Virus record (IMG/VR): IMGVR_UViG_3300001533_003623
Span: 1 to 64,000 of that record
DNA: 64,000 nucleotides
Source: a virus
Strand: one strand, 5' to 3'
Part shown: positions 50,175 through 61,400 of the stretch, one piece after another
Numbering within the stretch: the stretch's first letter is position 1
How the letters are laid out: each line of letters starts with the position of its first letter
The notes under the pieces: generated by a model
The model's database searches: none
What the model was told of the DNA's origin: nothing
Seen by the model: only the letters and a program-made list of their open reading frames with translations
Program-made: the position numbers and the translations under genes

Positions 50175-51773
50175 TCAAACGTTGTACACAAATCGTTTTT
50201 TACCACAATCCCAAATACGCGCATACCCATGCTGTAAACACCATTCTTTTTCAGTGATGTTACTAGGGCACCCAGTCTTAGACTTCATCATAGATTGCTT
50301 ACTAATCCTTTGACGGGGTTGGCTAATCTTTACATAAGAATAGTCAGCCCCTATTTCTTTATCTAAAACAAATCCCATTTTGTGATACACAGTTCCAGAT
50401 GACCATCTGTTATCAGACCACGTAGTAATTTTATGAATGCTGTTTTGCTTACACCATTGTATGGCATACTTCAATAGTTTGGACGCGCCACCAAGCACAG
50501 ACACACCACGAACAAACGCTAATCTATCCAATACTATATCTTCAGTCATCCTATGATGATTATTGAGAGACAGCACACCACATAATTCATCCTGGTAGTA
50601 TAATCCAAAATATACAAGAGCAGCTCTACGACATCCTTGTATATGGAATTGCTGTATAAAATTTTTACCAATACTTGAATCAATTATATCTACGTAGCAC
50701 TTTCTACCATAAACAGACTTATTTTTGTGTAGGACTGCGTCTAAGTAACCTTGTACCTGCGGCTGACGTAATAACCACTCGTCTGAAAAAATAGTTATCA
50801 AGCGGATATCTTGTTCTAGACATTGTTTATATTTATCATAATGATAGTTTCTTAATCTTGGTTCTAGCGAAAGTTCATGATGCCAATGTAGTCCGCAGTA
50901 TTCAATACCTAATCGTAAATCGTCATCATAGAAGTCTATTTCTTTACCATTTAGGATGGTTCGATTAGGTTGAAAAGAGTCTCCTAAAAATACGCCTAGA
51001 CTATCCTGTTCAACAAAAGAAGACATATGATATGATTCAGCACCATACCTTTCCATACACGTTTGAATAGCTTTGTTTTTAATAGCTTGGTCTTGTAGTG
51101 TACATGAAACACCATATTTCTTTAAGCACGTTTCACGTATTCTGTTTTGTACTTTAGGTGATTTTGCAGCATATTCAAAACCATATCGTTGCAAATTTGT
51201 GTCCCTAATCTTTTGTTTAACTTCTTCTGATTGAGATGGGTGACTAGTGCCATATTTATTAATAGACGTAGCCTTTACTCTGGCTTTATGTTCGTCGGAT
51301 TGTGTGTAAGACTCTACTCCATACTTTTTCAAACAAGTCGCTCTACGTTTAGCAATGTTTTGGTTTATCTTAGGGCGTTGACCCCAATAACAGTTAGCAG
51401 GAGAACAGGGGGCGGTATTATCTCGTCTACGTAACACCAAGCCCTTACTCCATCCGTTTTGAATAGACCAATCATAAAAAGCTTGATAATCACTAGACCA
51501 TTCTTTGGAAGCTATCCTACGAGTCTTCATGGATTTCCAACTATTATAGACTGGGTGTTTAATTGGCGCAGTATACTTATCATTATACCTATGCATTCTT
51601 TGACTAGCGGCTTTGCGATTATAACACCCACAACTTTTAGTTCTGCCAGAAGTTACACTAGTTGTTCTTATGCTTTTGACAGTACCACAATCACATTTGC
51701 ATGACACCTTACCATTACATGGTAATTCTAATACAGTTAGGTAGTTAAACTTTTGTCCGATATGAATTTTCAT
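50175..51773 (-). CDS. Hef/NUMOD-type homing endonuclease with acetyltransferase-like C-terminus, 532 aa
   Basis: N-terminal zinc motif (CKCDCG...SCGCYNRK) followed by four or more NUMOD-like DNA-binding repeats of form (T)CLKKYGV... (about residues 140-275). A PD-(D/E)XK nuclease core then reads NGKEIDFYDDDLRLGIEYCG with WHHE. The C-terminal part (YQDELCGVLSLNN, then LDRLAFVRG and ITTWSDNRWSSG) is like a GNAT fold. Start ATG 51773 has a perfect AGGAGG. Own promoter at 51798-51825, so it is an independently expressed mobile gene between the two gene blocks. Confidence 0.75.
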   Translation of the reverse strand: MKIHIGQKFNYLTVLELPCNGKVSCKCDCGTVKSIRTTSVTSGRTKSCGCYNRKAASQRMHRYNDKYTAPIKHPVYNSWKSMKTRRIASKEWSSDYQAFYDWSIQNGWSKGLVLRRRDNTAPCSPANCYWGQRPKINQNIAKRRATCLKKYGVESYTQSDEHKARVKATSINKYGTSHPSQSEEVKQKIRDTNLQRYGFEYAAKSPKVQNRIRETCLKKYGVSCTLQDQAIKNKAIQTCMERYGAESYHMSSFVEQDSLGVFLGDSFQPNRTILNGKEIDFYDDDLRLGIEYCGLHWHHELSLEPRLRNYHYDKYKQCLEQDIRLITIFSDEWLLRQPQVQGYLDAVLHKNKSVYGRKCYVDIIDSSIGKNFIQQFHIQGCRRAALVYFGLYYQDELCGVLSLNNHHRMTEDIVLDRLAFVRGVSVLGGASKLLKYAIQWCKQNSIHKITTWSDNRWSSGTVYHKMGFVLDKEIGADYSYVKISQPRQRISKQSMMKSKTGCPSNITEKEWCLQHGYARIWDCGKKRFVYNV

Positions 51774-51780
51774 AAAAAAA

Positions 51781-51818
51781 ACCTCCTCATGTGATATATT
51801 ATACACCACATGGGAGGT
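51781..51818 (-). promoter_or_regulatory. Inverted repeat spanning -10 box and ribosome site
   Basis: ACCTCC-T-CATGTG (51781-51793) mirrors CACATG-GGAGGT (51807-51818), with one extra base, around ATATATTATACAC. The repeat covers the -10 box and the AGGAGG of the homing endonuclease gene. Candidate operator, or an RNA hairpin that hides the ribosome site. Confidence 0.55.
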
Positions 51819-51825
51819 TTGTCAA
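51798..51825 (-). promoter_or_regulatory. Consensus promoter of homing endonuclease gene
   Basis: On the minus strand: perfect TTGACA (51825-51820), 16-base spacer, perfect TATAAT (51803-51798) preceded by TGGTG, followed by AGGAGG and ATG at 51773. Same design as the tRNA promoters. Confidence 0.8.
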
Positions 51826-51851
51826 TGTCTTCATCTGACTTAACTTATAAA

Positions 51852-52490
51852 TCAAAGATATTCAAGAGCAAAATACAAGCCAAACTGAGTTTTGGAACCT
51901 ATGGAGTCGGGTCGAGCAGACAAACACACATACCAATCGTGTCTGTCGTCTTGTCTAGTAGAGCTGCCACCGTTCCCTGCATACAATCCAGATTCTCCTG
52001 GTGACTGTGCTAAACTCAAGGTAACGCCAGACCCTGCTGGAGTTGTCCAAGAAGTTTCACCGGAGCCTAAAAGCCCAGATTGTACAGCGGATGGATGCAA
52101 GGTTTCGTATGCCTTGGTAGTAACGCCAGACGCACCAACATCAGTGCTAACGCGGTCGTAAATACGCATTTCTACGTTTTGAACTTGCACAGCAGAACTG
52201 TGAGTAAAACGAGGATTTAAAGTGGCATTACCATTAGGAATATCTCGTAGGTATAGGTTGGTTGCACCAGAGAGTTCACCACTATTAGCGTGTGTCCATT
52301 TCACATTATTAGATTGTGGGCCTTGTACGGCACCAGCACCGTCAGTAATATAAGTGTTCTCTTGGTAGGCACCAACCGCAACAGATGCACCAAATCCACC
52401 AGAGCCAAAAAAACCAAGCCCTGAACCTGCCATGTCAACACTAAAAGCACCGCCTAAACCATTGGCGGCATAAAATTTGATTTCTGCCAT
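51852..52490 (-). CDS. Probable virion/tail protein, Gly-rich N-terminus, 212 aa
   Basis: Starts MAEIKFYAANGLGGAFSVD and has a Gly/Phe-rich segment (GSGLGFFGSGGFG), then beta-rich sequence to the end (TQFGLYFALEYL). Low cysteine and charge suit a virion surface protein. AGGAGATTT before the ATG. Last gene of the leftward structural group. Confidence 0.55.
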   Translation of the reverse strand: MAEIKFYAANGLGGAFSVDMAGSGLGFFGSGGFGASVAVGAYQENTYITDGAGAVQGPQSNNVKWTHANSGELSGATNLYLRDIPNGNATLNPRFTHSSAVQVQNVEMRIYDRVSTDVGASGVTTKAYETLHPSAVQSGLLGSGETSWTTPAGSGVTLSLAQSPGESGLYAGNGGSSTRQDDRHDWYVCLSARPDSIGSKTQFGLYFALEYL

Positions 52491-52534
52491 GTTTTTAAAT
52501 CTCCTGTAATAGGGTCATTGGTATATACACCAAT

Positions 52535-52837
52535 TCATTGTTTTGGCCATAGGTTCATTGGACAGTCTTCAGACGCCCACCACGCTTTCTTATCTAGAAA
52601 ACACCCACAGTCTTCATGTGTACATCTATTCTTCACTCTCATACCACACTTATTGGTATTACATATACGTAAGCGTTCTACATATTCATCTATTTCAACT
52701 TTCTTTAAACCGTCAGCTACATGCTTTACTAATGCTTTGGTAAGGTTTTTTACTAGCGATGTTTTTGAAGGAAGAGGTCGTGAATTACTAATAATCTCAT
52801 CCCTCTCTTGTGGTGAAATATCTCCCCTTGGTTTCAT
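52535..52837 (-). CDS. Cys-rich zinc protein (DUF6171-like), 100 aa
   Basis: Helical N-terminus then CNTNKCGMRVKNRCTHEDCG, CFLDKKAW and SEDCP: the spacing of a small phage family with two zinc sites (C-x4-C...C-x4-C-G-C-x5-K...C-P). Commonly found among tail genes. AGGAG 7 bases before ATG. Role unknown. Confidence 0.6.
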   Translation of the reverse strand: MKPRGDISPQERDEIISNSRPLPSKTSLVKNLTKALVKHVADGLKKVEIDEYVERLRICNTNKCGMRVKNRCTHEDCGCFLDKKAWWASEDCPMNLWPKQ

Positions 52838-52849
52838 AGTATGCTCCTT

Positions 52850-55800
52850 TTATGGCGATGCAATATGGTCTGCCGCATCATCTGCTATAAAGTTAAAAAT
52901 TCCTAATTCATAATCTCTGAGAAATGGTTTCCAATCTAAGTAACCATCAGGACAATATGAGGTGAGGTCGCCTGGGTTTACACTCTGCCATGCTCTGTCA
53001 CCAGCATCTTCTTCGCCACCCAATTTACTAATTGTGGCACCATTACACGTAACGCAACAATCGCTCAAAGATATAGATTCGCATTGTGCAGATGCACTAA
53101 CTGCGCCTGGGTTGTGTTCCACGCAATTGGTCTCAGTATTAAGCAATGTAGTGTCAGTATCAAAACCAAACCAACTAACATCTTCACCATACGCTAAACT
53201 ATATTGATTACGTTCAGCTACAGGACAATCATAAGTTGGTTCATCGCATGTAATATCTGCGCAATCAGTACTACATGGTGGTGTAGTATTTAACGCAGTT
53301 GATGCTGGACCCATCTCGCCTTGATGCCACAATGCTCTAGTACCAACGCATAATGCGTACCAATAATATTCCCAGAAATTTTTATTTAGTACAGCAACAC
53401 GTAATGTACAATACCCAGGGATAAATTTAGTATCGATATCTAAATCAAAGCTCGCGTCAGAATTCACGCACGCTTCTTTACAAGGAATCTCTACTGTGTG
53501 CTTGTGTGTATTTGTATCTGTAACAGCACTGATATTAACAGAATCAGTAAACGAAGCTGCAAACGGGTGTTGATGATTAAGGGTGATTTCACTGACAAAA
53601 CTGTATGACGATATCTCAGCAGAAAATGGGTGGGTGTGTTCACACAACTCACCAGATACTATTACAGTACCACTATTATAATAAACAGTCATATCAATCA
53701 AACTAAGTATATCCGTAGAATTGATATTGACAGTTCCACCAGATAAAGTAACATCACATTCACAGTAGCAATTACTACCACTGCAATTTACAGTACCAGT
53801 CATATCAGTAACAGATTTATCAACACCGATACCATCATCAATTCCAAGTAGATAACCAGTTATAGTAGGTGGTGTTCCAGTAGATTCTATTACGCAAGAA
53901 GTATTTACGTCAGTTTCGCCAATAATGACACGAGAAGGTAAGTCAATCTCTATCGTTACTGTGTCGGTAGTCGTATCTGTGACTCCGCTAATCTCACCAC
54001 TAATCTCTACTGTATCGGTGATAATGTGAGAGTGCGACACTTCATTTGTGTCTACTGTAAAACTCGGCACACAACTGACCGTGTCCATATTAAAACACCA
54101 ATCCCATGCCACATCTACGTCGCCCTGAGACCACAATTCTATATCTTCTTCGTCGCACGAAACATCATAGCCCCAACAATAATACTCTAATAGCTCTACA
54201 TGTGTTACGACACAATCAGGGTGGAATTCGGCTTGTACGATAACCCCTTTTGCTTTCTTAATTTTTTGACATTTATGTTCACAATCATCAAGAGTCTTAC
54301 TTGATTCGTCTTCGCCGCCATCCTCACACTCAAATCCACAAATCCATACTAGGGCTTTACGAGGGGCACAAATTGGTTGATTCATAGGGTTTTGTAAATC
54401 AATAGGCATTCCAGTAAGTGAGCCACATGGGTCCAACGAGCAGTCTCCAGCAGGACCGACAATAACAGCACCGTCAACTAAATCTTCATCACAACGCATA
54501 TCTTGTAAAATGTTAACTTCAACCAACGGCAATGGGTCGTGATTAATCATTTCGTATCTATTAAGCGTAGTATCATAATGCGCCATAATACGCCAACCCT
54601 TAGGGACAGCATACATAGCCTCACTAAATACAGTAACTTCATACCCACTCTTACGACAAGCAACAACCTCATCAATAGGTGTACCGTCTTTATCATACTG
54701 GCGTTGGTCGTCATAGATTATGGCTTTAGCACATTTTTGTGGACATAAGTCAGCGGCCAACTCCATCTTCACAATCTTCATAGGAGAAGGAGCAACCCAC
54801 ACATGTCGCTTATAATCCCAGCGCAAGTCTACTGGACCACACACCCACTTCTGAGGTTTTCTTAGCCAATCCTGTTCAAACTCCATTTTAGGAGAATTAG
54901 GATATTCTGTAGAGGCATTAGGAACTGGCTTATTGTCAATATCAAATCCCCAACCCGCTAATACCAATGGTCCTTTCAACGCCATGGCGCGATACCAATG
55001 GTTTTCGCTATAACCACCTACTCTTACGCTTAAATGAGTAGGATAAACACCGTCTCTAGCAATGTATGAAATGTCGTGACCAACTGATGATTTGCTAGTA
55101 AGTGGTGCGCCACCGCCACCCCAACCATCGCTGCCTTTAGTCAACGAGCCACCACTGTCTAAAAATGGAGATAGCGTTGTGATATTGATAGGAAGATGGT
55201 CTTCTAAACAGAACAATGGAGGAACTTGGTCGTGTGAGAAAAACGAAACATTGCGCTTAGACTTTGATGAAGTACCGCCAGATGACATAAACCACTGTGA
55301 GCTTTCGTCACCAAATTTTGGATGTAGTAAATCTCCGTTTTGAGACAAATCACGATTAATCTCATTACGCCAGTGAGGTAAAAAATATGCATCGTCCTTA
55401 TCGGCTTTTTGAGTATGTGGCAAAGTAGAGAAACCGCGAAACATACCGATAGTATCCATATACGCTCTACGTCTCCAAAAATGCGGATTATCAGCACGCA
55501 TACCACGTAATTCTTTACGCCCCTCAGTAATACCCATAACGCTTTCACCGTGCGGCTCGTCTGCTTGGCTAGTTTCTTCATATCTTTGAGCCACGTGTGT
55601 CGTCAATGTTTCAGAAGGCTTCATATGATAGGTTTGGATTGTAGTTCCGGTATTATATTCAAGTCCTGGCCCATCAAAATCTATACCTGCTTGAGCAGAC
55701 ATAAAATCGTGTGATGAACTACCAGATTCGCCCTTACTGGTAGTCCACGCCAATATCTCTTGGTCTAGCTTATTATCCCATTCATTACGTAACCGTTCAA

Positions 55801-58423
55801 GAGTATATTTGCGGAACATGCGCTCTGCTTTAATAGCAACCTGTGCATTATGACGCATTTGGTCAATACGCTGCTTAGCCATCTGACCCATCTGTGGTGT
55901 ATGGGTGCGCATTCTATATGTAGTCAACACAGCACCATCACCACGACCAATTTGTACATCAATATTCGATACCGCTGGACCACCAGCATCAATAAGACTA
56001 CCTAAGGAGCCAACAGGAGCACCTGGGAATGTAATATCGCCCATCTCCAAAACATACTTATCGCCCAGCATGGCACTCGCCGTATTATATGCGGCCCAAT
56101 CCATAAGAGCCCAACTGCCAAAGTTCCATGGTGCAAAACCTGCTTCTCTCTGATATTCTGTGCGACCGTTATCACTGCCGCTAAACAATGAGCCACCGCC
56201 AAAGAAGTTGAATCCAGTAAAGTCAGACTTCTTAGCAAACCAAGGGCCATATACTAAACGTGTACTCTGTAGTGGTATAGCAGCAGCAACAGGCATAAGA
56301 AATGGGTCTAACATACCTAAGGCAAACTTATCATTAGTGACACTCTTCATCAATGTCATGAACGCCTTTTTGTCGTTATTATGCAAAGCACTGGTTATAG
56401 CAAAACCCAATAGCCACTCTGGTTTGATATCGTGCTTATTATATTGTTGAATTGGACCACTCAAAGTAACTACAGCACGTGCGTCATTAGGACCAACCCA
56501 CACAATTCCATCGTCACACGACCCAGACACAAACACAGTATACATGTCACAAGCAAAATAATCTTTGCGACTAAGATTATCAAGCATCATAGGTCGTTCA
56601 CTTACAAACTTCATAAAACAACGAATCTTGCCATCATCAGCACGAAACTGGTCTAATATCCAATGTTGATTAGGAATACCCAACACAGGCCACTCTGTCC
56701 AACCACTATCTGTAGTTTCCCAGTTGGTTTGAATTGTCCATGGTGTATCCGTATTATACCTCTTACATAAGAACGGAAGCCGTACCATAAACTTTCTACC
56801 ATAAAATTCCTGAGCAAACTTACGTACGAAATCAAAGAGCTTTGCATTTTTACGTAGCTGTTCGTCGTCTGGCGCACCAAGATTCTCAACATTTTCCTTC
56901 CACATATTAACGAAATCTTTGGCGTTTAATACCGCACCTTCCGCATTGCCTGCTTGTGCGTCAGCTAACTTCTGCTTGATTGTGTTAGCCATAGCCATGC
57001 CCAAAGCATGTGTTTTGTCTAAGAGTTTATCGTTCTGTTCATTCTCACCAGAAATTTTCGCATATTTCTCCTTTTCGTAAAACGCAAGCCATGCTTCCCA
57101 ACTGTGTTGACTCACTAAAGCAGCGTGAAGTTCATGTAATGTTACTTCCCATTCTTCAACACCTACCCCAAGATGGTCTGTTTTAATCACAAAAGTGTGA
57201 CCTTCATTTAATTCGTCTGGAGCAGACGGCAAATCTAAGCTAGAACATCCCTTACCTAATATCACTGTTCCATCTGGATTTTTTCCCCAATATGGCCATA
57301 TTGTCGCCATGCCTTCACATGCATCTTCGCCTTCTTCGTCTTCATACTGAGTCTGCCAAATTTCTTGACGAAACTCACCTGTTAGAAACGCGTTTGTTAC
57401 ATCAGAACGTAGTTCAAGACCTCGACCATATCGAGTAATACACGTAGATGCTCCAATAGCATGACTAATAGTTCCTAAACTTAATCGCGCATCAATTTGC
57501 GAACTACAAGCACTATCTACAAGCTGAGCAGATTGGTCAAAGGCTTGCCACGAACCAGAGCTAGTGCGTACTTTGATGATGCTTAGTGTACTACCACCAC
57601 ACGTAGCACCAGTTGTGTATAAATCATAGAAGTAGTCTACTCCACCCAAAGCACAAACTCTAGCTATTAAAGCTTCTAAAGACATGTTCTCACCACCAAT
57701 ACGAATCTCCGCATTAATGGGCGGCAAGTCAGATATATCTACAATATACTCATGCCCACGAAACTTTAGTCTTCCACCATATGCGCCTCCACCAGTACCT
57801 AATAATGTACTAAGGGCTCGTTTGATAAGTTGCCATTGAATACCGACTTCATTATTGAAAGCACCGCCAAAACCTGGGGCTGGAGGATACGTCAAATTAG
57901 AACTAAATCTTGGTGTCTCAACGGTTGCAGAACGCACTTCTTTGCACGGTGTATCATCATCGTCTGTAGAATCATTGTCTTCGTCTTCTATAACGCTACC
58001 TGTAAAACCAACTTCTCCACATAAACTACCATAGTTTGCCTCTAACCAACCATATACATTAACTAGATTAGGTACACCAAAAGTTGGGCCGTTATAGCTA
58101 CTGAGAATTATCTGACAGCCATCTATAATATCACGAGGACTCATAACATTAACTGTATAGTGTTTAGGCCCATCCGATGCGTCATTTTGTTTCCAGTTTT
58201 GCAGAATACCACCATGAGTAAAGCCACCCATTCTAAAAAATACGGGCATACCAACTCCAGGTGGTTCAAACGAATCACCATTGCATGGGTCTTCAACTAA
58301 CTCTACCTGCATACCGCCACCAGTTCCATTCCAGTCTACCTGGGCAGAAAATCTAGTAATACTAGCACCTAAGAATGTAGTCTGTATAAATGGTGTTCCA
58401 CTACTTCCACAGCATAATGCCAT
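52850..58423 (-). CDS. Large tail protein (hub/baseplate-fibre type), about 1857 aa
   Basis: N-terminal 700 residues resemble tail-hub/minor tail proteins (FFRMGGFTHGGILQNWKQN, then SPRDIIDGCQIIL, FLTGEFRQEIWQ). The central part is rich in aromatics and Gly. The distal 450 residues contain repeated HxH/HTHPF-like sites (SHSHIITDT, CEHTHPFS, NHQHPFA, THKHTVE), known in phage fibres for metal-stabilised trimers, plus many cysteines. ATGATG start with AGGAG; the second ATG has better spacing. Contact with the host surface is likely. Confidence 0.65.
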   Translation of the reverse strand: MALCCGSSGTPFIQTTFLGASITRFSAQVDWNGTGGGMQVELVEDPCNGDSFEPPGVGMPVFFRMGGFTHGGILQNWKQNDASDGPKHYTVNVMSPRDIIDGCQIILSSYNGPTFGVPNLVNVYGWLEANYGSLCGEVGFTGSVIEDEDNDSTDDDDTPCKEVRSATVETPRFSSNLTYPPAPGFGGAFNNEVGIQWQLIKRALSTLLGTGGGAYGGRLKFRGHEYIVDISDLPPINAEIRIGGENMSLEALIARVCALGGVDYFYDLYTTGATCGGSTLSIIKVRTSSGSWQAFDQSAQLVDSACSSQIDARLSLGTISHAIGASTCITRYGRGLELRSDVTNAFLTGEFRQEIWQTQYEDEEGEDACEGMATIWPYWGKNPDGTVILGKGCSSLDLPSAPDELNEGHTFVIKTDHLGVGVEEWEVTLHELHAALVSQHSWEAWLAFYEKEKYAKISGENEQNDKLLDKTHALGMAMANTIKQKLADAQAGNAEGAVLNAKDFVNMWKENVENLGAPDDEQLRKNAKLFDFVRKFAQEFYGRKFMVRLPFLCKRYNTDTPWTIQTNWETTDSGWTEWPVLGIPNQHWILDQFRADDGKIRCFMKFVSERPMMLDNLSRKDYFACDMYTVFVSGSCDDGIVWVGPNDARAVVTLSGPIQQYNKHDIKPEWLLGFAITSALHNNDKKAFMTLMKSVTNDKFALGMLDPFLMPVAAAIPLQSTRLVYGPWFAKKSDFTGFNFFGGGSLFSGSDNGRTEYQREAGFAPWNFGSWALMDWAAYNTASAMLGDKYVLEMGDITFPGAPVGSLGSLIDAGGPAVSNIDVQIGRGDGAVLTTYRMRTHTPQMGQMAKQRIDQMRHNAQVAIKAERMFRKYTLERLRNEWDNKLDQEILAWTTSKGESGSSSHDFMSAQAGIDFDGPGLEYNTGTTIQTYHMKPSETLTTHVAQRYEETSQADEPHGESVMGITEGRKELRGMRADNPHFWRRRAYMDTIGMFRGFSTLPHTQKADKDDAYFLPHWRNEINRDLSQNGDLLHPKFGDESSQWFMSSGGTSSKSKRNVSFFSHDQVPPLFCLEDHLPINITTLSPFLDSGGSLTKGSDGWGGGGAPLTSKSSVGHDISYIARDGVYPTHLSVRVGGYSENHWYRAMALKGPLVLAGWGFDIDNKPVPNASTEYPNSPKMEFEQDWLRKPQKWVCGPVDLRWDYKRHVWVAPSPMKIVKMELAADLCPQKCAKAIIYDDQRQYDKDGTPIDEVVACRKSGYEVTVFSEAMYAVPKGWRIMAHYDTTLNRYEMINHDPLPLVEVNILQDMRCDEDLVDGAVIVGPAGDCSLDPCGSLTGMPIDLQNPMNQPICAPRKALVWICGFECEDGGEDESSKTLDDCEHKCQKIKKAKGVIVQAEFHPDCVVTHVELLEYYCWGYDVSCDEEDIELWSQGDVDVAWDWCFNMDTVSCVPSFTVDTNEVSHSHIITDTVEISGEISGVTDTTTDTVTIEIDLPSRVIIGETDVNTSCVIESTGTPPTITGYLLGIDDGIGVDKSVTDMTGTVNCSGSNCYCECDVTLSGGTVNINSTDILSLIDMTVYYNSGTVIVSGELCEHTHPFSAEISSYSFVSEITLNHQHPFAASFTDSVNISAVTDTNTHKHTVEIPCKEACVNSDASFDLDIDTKFIPGYCTLRVAVLNKNFWEYYWYALCVGTRALWHQGEMGPASTALNTTPPCSTDCADITCDEPTYDCPVAERNQYSLAYGEDVSWFGFDTDTTLLNTETNCVEHNPGAVSASAQCESISLSDCCVTCNGATISKLGGEEDAGDRAWQSVNPGDLTSYCPDGYLDWKPFLRDYELGIFNFIADDAADHIASP

Positions 58424-58432
58424 CATAATCTC

Positions 58433-61400
58433 CTAACAATATTCGCATACAAATGTTACATCTCTAGTATATCGTCCTGTCGAAGGATTCCAAGACTCGC
58501 GGTCGCTTTCCACATAAGTATTCAGAGCGCTACCACTACAACTAACCCCACTAATTATATCCTCAACCTCAGTGGTAATGCCACTAGGTTTTGAAGTCAG
58601 CACACCACACTCTTTAGGAAAAGTTGCTTGTATACTAACTGAAAATTTCTCGGCTGTTTTTGTGCCCTTATCTTGAATTAATGGACCATTAGCTCGACCA
58701 AGAATTGGTACTATGGCAATGACATCAGCGCCATATTCACGACTAATAGTTATTGACTCATCAAATACACCGGACAAAATAGTATCACAACACTTATAAG
58801 TATAGGTATAAGTCAATTGACCATTATACTTATTAGCTGTTACTTGTGTACCAGATAATCTAATAGTTTCACTACACAAACCAGATGCAGTACTAGATAA
58901 AGATGCTGCAATAGTAGACCACGCAGCTTCAGTAACTGCAATCTGACCAGCTCTACCAGTAGATGCATCACAATATGGAGTAATAGTTCCAGAAACAACT
59001 ATTTCTGAACAGCAACCTTGTTCATCATGGCGTACCGACACAGTTTGCTCATGCTTATAACCACTTGTACAATCCTTAAAGTCATATGTAAAATTAATAA
59101 TACCATTTCGTTCATTTTTTACCACACGAGAAGATACCATGCACCCATATGAAGAATAAGCACTGACTCCATGACTACCAAAAAGAGATTCAGCAGCAGC
59201 AAATGCTCCGCCAGTAGCAAAACACAAACCTTGTATTTGACCTTCTATATTGTATTGAGCCTCGCCACATTCTTCAGTGGTATAGGACTCTGTAATAGTT
59301 AAGTCAAGAGTCGCATCACATTCCGTACTAAAGGTATATGTTTTAGTAATCGAACCACGAGTTAAATTTTCGCGTACTTGTGTAGAAGTTTGACACGAAC
59401 CACTTGGCGCATAATCTGAAGCGTCTAGACTACTCAAAGCACCTCTAGCATTAGCTATCATAGTGTTGCTATCACAACCAGTGCCAGTTACAGAAAACTC
59501 TACCGTAGTATTAGTAACATCACAATTGTCAGGACCAACCGATGTATCGACTGTAATTTCAACCAAACCAAGTCCAGTATCACCGTCCCAATCATATTGC
59601 CATGAAATATGTTTTTTATCTGCGTCACTAGTAACAGAACGCGAGGTCAATACAGCATCAAAACCATAGGTAGATGGAGCGGGCGCTGATGGCATAGCTC
59701 CATCACAAGTGCCCTGAATACTACCAGATACACTATATTTAGTTTTACTTGTGCCGTCAGAAGCTAGGTCTCCACAAGACCACGACTCTGTAATCGTTTC
59801 TTCTTGTACATCAGTATCTTCACGAAAATCATACGTAAAAGAAATGGTCCCACTCTTCTCATTGCGTGATATACGTGAAGACGCTAAAGACCCATATGTT
59901 GCATAAGCGCCAACACCATAATTAGCAAACTCAGCCTCAGCAGCAACCATCGCTCCACCACTAGCAAAGCAATTACCAACGATATTGCCTTCAACAGTAG
60001 TAGATTCACGCTCATCACAATATTGATTATCTATAGCGGTAGTAATAGTGATATCAACAGAAGCATCACATTCAGTGGTAAAACCATATGTTTCTTCAAT
60101 AGTGCCTTGTGTGCGATTTGTTGATATGTTGTGGTATGTTTGACAAGACCCTGGTTCAGCATACAAACTAGCACTTAGACTACCAATAGCTGATTGTGCA
60201 TTTGCCAGCTTACTAACACTATCACAACCATTACCTTCTACAGAAAATGACACCTTTGTTTCTATAACATCACAGTTTTCAGGTCCGCTAGACTTTTCAA
60301 CTACGATATCAACCAAACCAAGACCGGTATCGTCATCCCACTCATACTGCCACGATACTGTACGATTCTCTTCATCTGTCGTAACCGACGTACTACGTAA
60401 TGTAGCATCAAAACCATAAGAGGCTGGAGTCGGTGCTTCAGGTATGTCTACATCAGAGCAATATGCTTGAATACTGCCATCAACTGAATACTTGTATTTG
60501 CTTTCACCGTCAGACCCTAACTCACCACAAGTCCAACTAATGGTTGTTTTCTCTTCTCTTAAACCATCCTCAGTACCACGGTCACTGAATTCACAAGAGA
60601 ATTCGATAATTCCATCAGTAACGTTCTGTGTATATGAGCTAGATGTTTTGATTAATGTACCACTACCAGAATATGCAGAAGTGGCTTCATCGTCACAATT
60701 TATATTATTATATGCTAATTGTGCTTGTTCAAACTTAGTCAGGTCACAACCACATGCATGACCTTGAATATTACCATTGATTACGACAGTAGTATTGCAA
60801 TCACCAATTAAACTAGTTTGTACATTAGTGGTCAAAGAAATATCAGCAGGAGAGGCAGCATCGCTAAACTCATATGAAAATTTCACCACACGAGACGCTT
60901 GCCCAAACGCCGTGTCTGCCCCTCTTAGTTCTGTAGTAGTAGTAATAGACCGCGATACAGGACAACTGCTTAAAGTAAGACATCCATGGCTTGCATATGC
61001 TGTGTTGGCAAGACTATACGCTGAATTTGCTGCATCCCATGAGTTGAATGCTGTTAGAGCTGCGTTGGCGTTTGTTGGGTCGGTTTCAGTATCAGAAACA
61101 CGGTTAAGAAAAGAACGAAATTCTCCTTCGATAGATACTGTAGTATCACCGTCACGAACCTGATTTAGTGTAGTAGTCCATATCTTGAACACTGGGTCTT
61201 TGGCTAAAGTCCATGTCTCTGAAATAGAATATGTTCCACCGATTTCATCAATTGAACGTTCTACAGTATAATCATATGCCGTATAATCAACAAGATTAAG
61301 ACCAGTACTACCAAACACTATGTCATTATTTATGGTGCTTGGGACATTTCCGGTATAATCAGAACCAGCTAATCTAGTGTCAACCCATGTTTTAGCGACT

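Noticed and set aside
58930-60440. Diversity-generating retroelement template/variable repeats in the tail gene
   Set aside because: No reverse transcriptase gene is present and differences between the copies are not restricted to adenines.
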